DNA of 28,952 nt from a virus: IMG/VR virus record IMGVR_UViG_3300023228_000005, positions 1 to 28,952 of that record. One strand, 5' to 3'. The position numbers were made by a program, and so were the translations under genes. The notes beneath the pieces were generated by a model. It was not told the origin of the DNA, made no database searches, and saw only the letters and a program-made list of their open reading frames with translations. Positions 28,301-28,952 of this stretch are shown in pieces (the first letter of the stretch is position 1; each line of letters begins with the position of its first letter).

Positions 28301-28952
28301 GTACCATCGGTATCAAGAAGCGCACCCTGATTGGTCGGTAGATCACGTAGCTAGAGCAGCAGCTTCGCACACAAACGACACTTTCGGTGGGATCAATTGG
28401 AGACAGATGGGCCGGTCAGCTACCACTCAGGACTGGGGTCGATTGCTCTTACTCGCCCCCGATTGGCTTGAAGCCGAAATGCGTTCTGGTGCCCGTTTGT
28501 TCAACAAGGATGAAGGTGGTCTAGGGCGCGAGCAAGTAGCCAAGATGGCCATGAGCATGTGGGGAATCGCCCGTGTTCTGAATTTGGTAGGCACGGGAAA
28601 CGCCCATTATGAAGCCCCATTTGGTCTTGCAGTCAAAAATAAGGAAGGCAAGGAGACGGTTTTCTCTATCCGTATTCTTCCTACTGATCTTCTCCACGCC
28701 GCTTCAGATCCCGTACAGTTTTTGACGGGTCGCCTAAACCCGACTATTCGTACAGGACAAGAGTTGGTCTCAGGAAGGGATCAGTATGGCAGAAAGCTGT
28801 CTCCACAGGATTTGTGGGTTGATGTTTTCCGTAACATGGCCCCGATCCCCGCACAATCAATTGGACAGATGGTATCTGGATCCGGTCCCGAAGTTGGGTC
28901 CCCGGCTCAAGTCTGGAAGGCGATAGGTGGAACTGCGAGAACTTTCCAAACC
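25353..28952 (+). CDS. Very large internal virion protein, 3' end missing
   Basis: At least 1200 residues, open to the end of the window. ATG 25353 follows CTAGGAAATA. The N-terminus repeats DILDLLG/DILDMLGGG, then a glycine-rich link and YKRAWDFANTPI. Long helical regions follow. Near the end, a block FGGINWRQMGRS, then WGRLLLLAPDWLEAEMRSG, resembles a C-terminal domain found in large phage and plasmid proteins of the internal-virion or polyvalent type. These proteins probably form the trans-envelope conduit with the 23586 product. The protein carries two palindrome elements in coding sequence (25468, 26821). No enzymatic motif was recognised in the visible part. Confidence 0.75.
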   Translation, partial: MDILDLLGNKSNTQTSAPPPVSSGGGDILDMLGGGKSSSPFSGQPSQHVYQDSSQPWYKRAWDFANTPITESLFGLPEDRPGAGGFERGVEHIVGGLTSPLSLALTAATFGGGGLLESAGATTLKEAGLSAEEIANATKASTAALQAIKDAKPIEPYINQALEAGGHDLSLLNRARAVVSPLNRDAELGSKEVQNLLSKSGLTRPQIKSLEAGELAPEERSVLASANGGFSDEELSKLADAGKTVAEAKKSFSPVEDAVRESGANVDQWKTAQDLLYKNGLTEADLLGGNAMERGAFHVIRSAVPDLPVAAALRASRTANTILNAGFTLQQFESAASMSPRFLDALKEGDYDHALEYGTEALAGAGLGVAGAGHALSSAGELFKPLLSTDKFRPNDEFLALDRTNREREAQHAVAEQHAIEVAKEARKILGHEPVRPILGDTPEVAAKKADELAMVIAQRQLGTNPELAKKYAAVLRAANGEDVKVPEGGPENGLPENLEEMIKDNKFKDKPQEYKDRVIRSYDAVGNGTVPENVVNAAKYLAEQEDRNYEIGSGNGLLTNYIDGHFHRTWENENPSGRVVAADSKSGRFTTRVSQAKQRVYDSTLTGLLKSPTQMKLDPVEITAQDRASLLKAAANKQLVHSLRDNFVRGSDGRPAVVLSGSGKVVAGANGEDPTTFIRPDQVNLITVAKPVIEHLQKTGDLERFLDEGSLRDITPRVYPQNIASSIEKLEDQAGKQEAKYDPEGNNILRKQIAALKDMQARGDYSGLKDFNSSLEKKYAWDPQDYITINNSAMRGWNFATNDSAGHSVLVNSDIRVHPEYAEYLKNRLGLAESDLARNPVGKALLGAGTKMKKTLLSLSPFHMVQEALRGIMVGVNPIGALKDAVHGDGPNILSGEKIDPSNPNSDTILKKCVEQGGTLGVDFKSLQEHSAGKSEGLSSDGGLLQKIPGVGKTIGNSMQFYENFLFQRYIPSLKARAMELMYHRYQEAHPDWSVDHVARAAASHTNDTFGGINWRQMGRSATTQDWGRLLLLAPDWLEAEMRSGARLFNKDEGGLGREQVAKMAMSMWGIARVLNLVGTGNAHYEAPFGLAVKNKEGKETVFSIRILPTDLLHAASDPVQFLTGRLNPTIRTGQELVSGRDQYGRKLSPQDLWVDVFRNMAPIPAQSIGQMVSGSGPEVGSPAQVWKAIGGTARTFQT
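25468..25482. repeat. Dispersed palindrome, copy 10 (GTCCATTTTCTGGAC)
   Basis: Identical to copy 7, 115 bases into the 25353 gene, in a Gly/Ser-rich link where insertion would be tolerated; it encodes SPFSG. Confidence 0.75.
26821..26835. repeat. Palindrome variant (GTCCTGAAAATGGAC)
   Basis: One base from copy 4, in the 25353 gene (GPENGL). Weak because it is in coding sequence and has a mismatch in the left arm. Confidence 0.35.

Noticed and set aside
1-28952. CRISPR array, insertion sequence or attachment site
   Set aside because: No regularly spaced repeats, transposase motifs, terminal inverted repeats or tRNA-matching direct repeats were seen. The dispersed palindromes are irregularly spaced.

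Overview
This is a stretch of a tailed double-stranded DNA phage (or prophage) genome carrying the head, tail and internal-virion genes. Every supported gene lies on the + strand, most gene ends touch or overlap the next start, and nearly every gene has a Shine-Dalgarno site. The portal protein, the N4-gp56-type major capsid protein, the adaptor and tail-tube-like proteins and two very large internal proteins, with no tape measure or major tail tube gene, suggest a short-tailed (podovirus-like) virion. The host cannot be named from the sequence.

Layout. 1-4000: the end of the portal gene, a zinc-finger protein, two small head-region proteins and the scaffold. 4017-6809: the major capsid gene, split into four exons by three group I introns; introns 1 and 2 encode single-motif LAGLIDADG homing endonucleases and intron 3 has no ORF. 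6841-8751: a promoter, a free-standing HNH-like endonuclease and a run of small genes, ending in tandem hairpins. 9169-13057: accessory and structural genes, including a histidine phosphatase, a zinc-ribbon protein, a second copy of the zinc-finger protein and an HExxH metalloprotein. 13059-21610: adaptors, tail proteins and fibres, with a cupin gene between them. 21690-28952: a membrane/coiled-coil protein, a GNAT-like protein and internal virion (ejection) proteins; the last runs off the window.

Three signals stand out. First, three genes (the two zinc-finger paralogues and the scaffold) share a leader: a CCGY-type flank, a 6-bp stem whose sequence differs each time but always pairs, an invariant GGATT loop, then the Shine-Dalgarno AGGAG at once. 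This looks like an undescribed RNA operator shared by head-assembly genes. Second, a 15-bp palindromic element with core TCCA-N5-TGGA occurs at least 12 times in both orientations, mostly at gene boundaries, where about 0.4 would be expected by chance; it resembles a dispersed operator. Third, the capsid gene holds three related introns, one of which appears to end in A instead of the nearly invariant G, and the endonuclease genes around it show signs of their own promoters and sequestered ribosome sites.

All family assignments come from reading motifs by eye; no database search was run.
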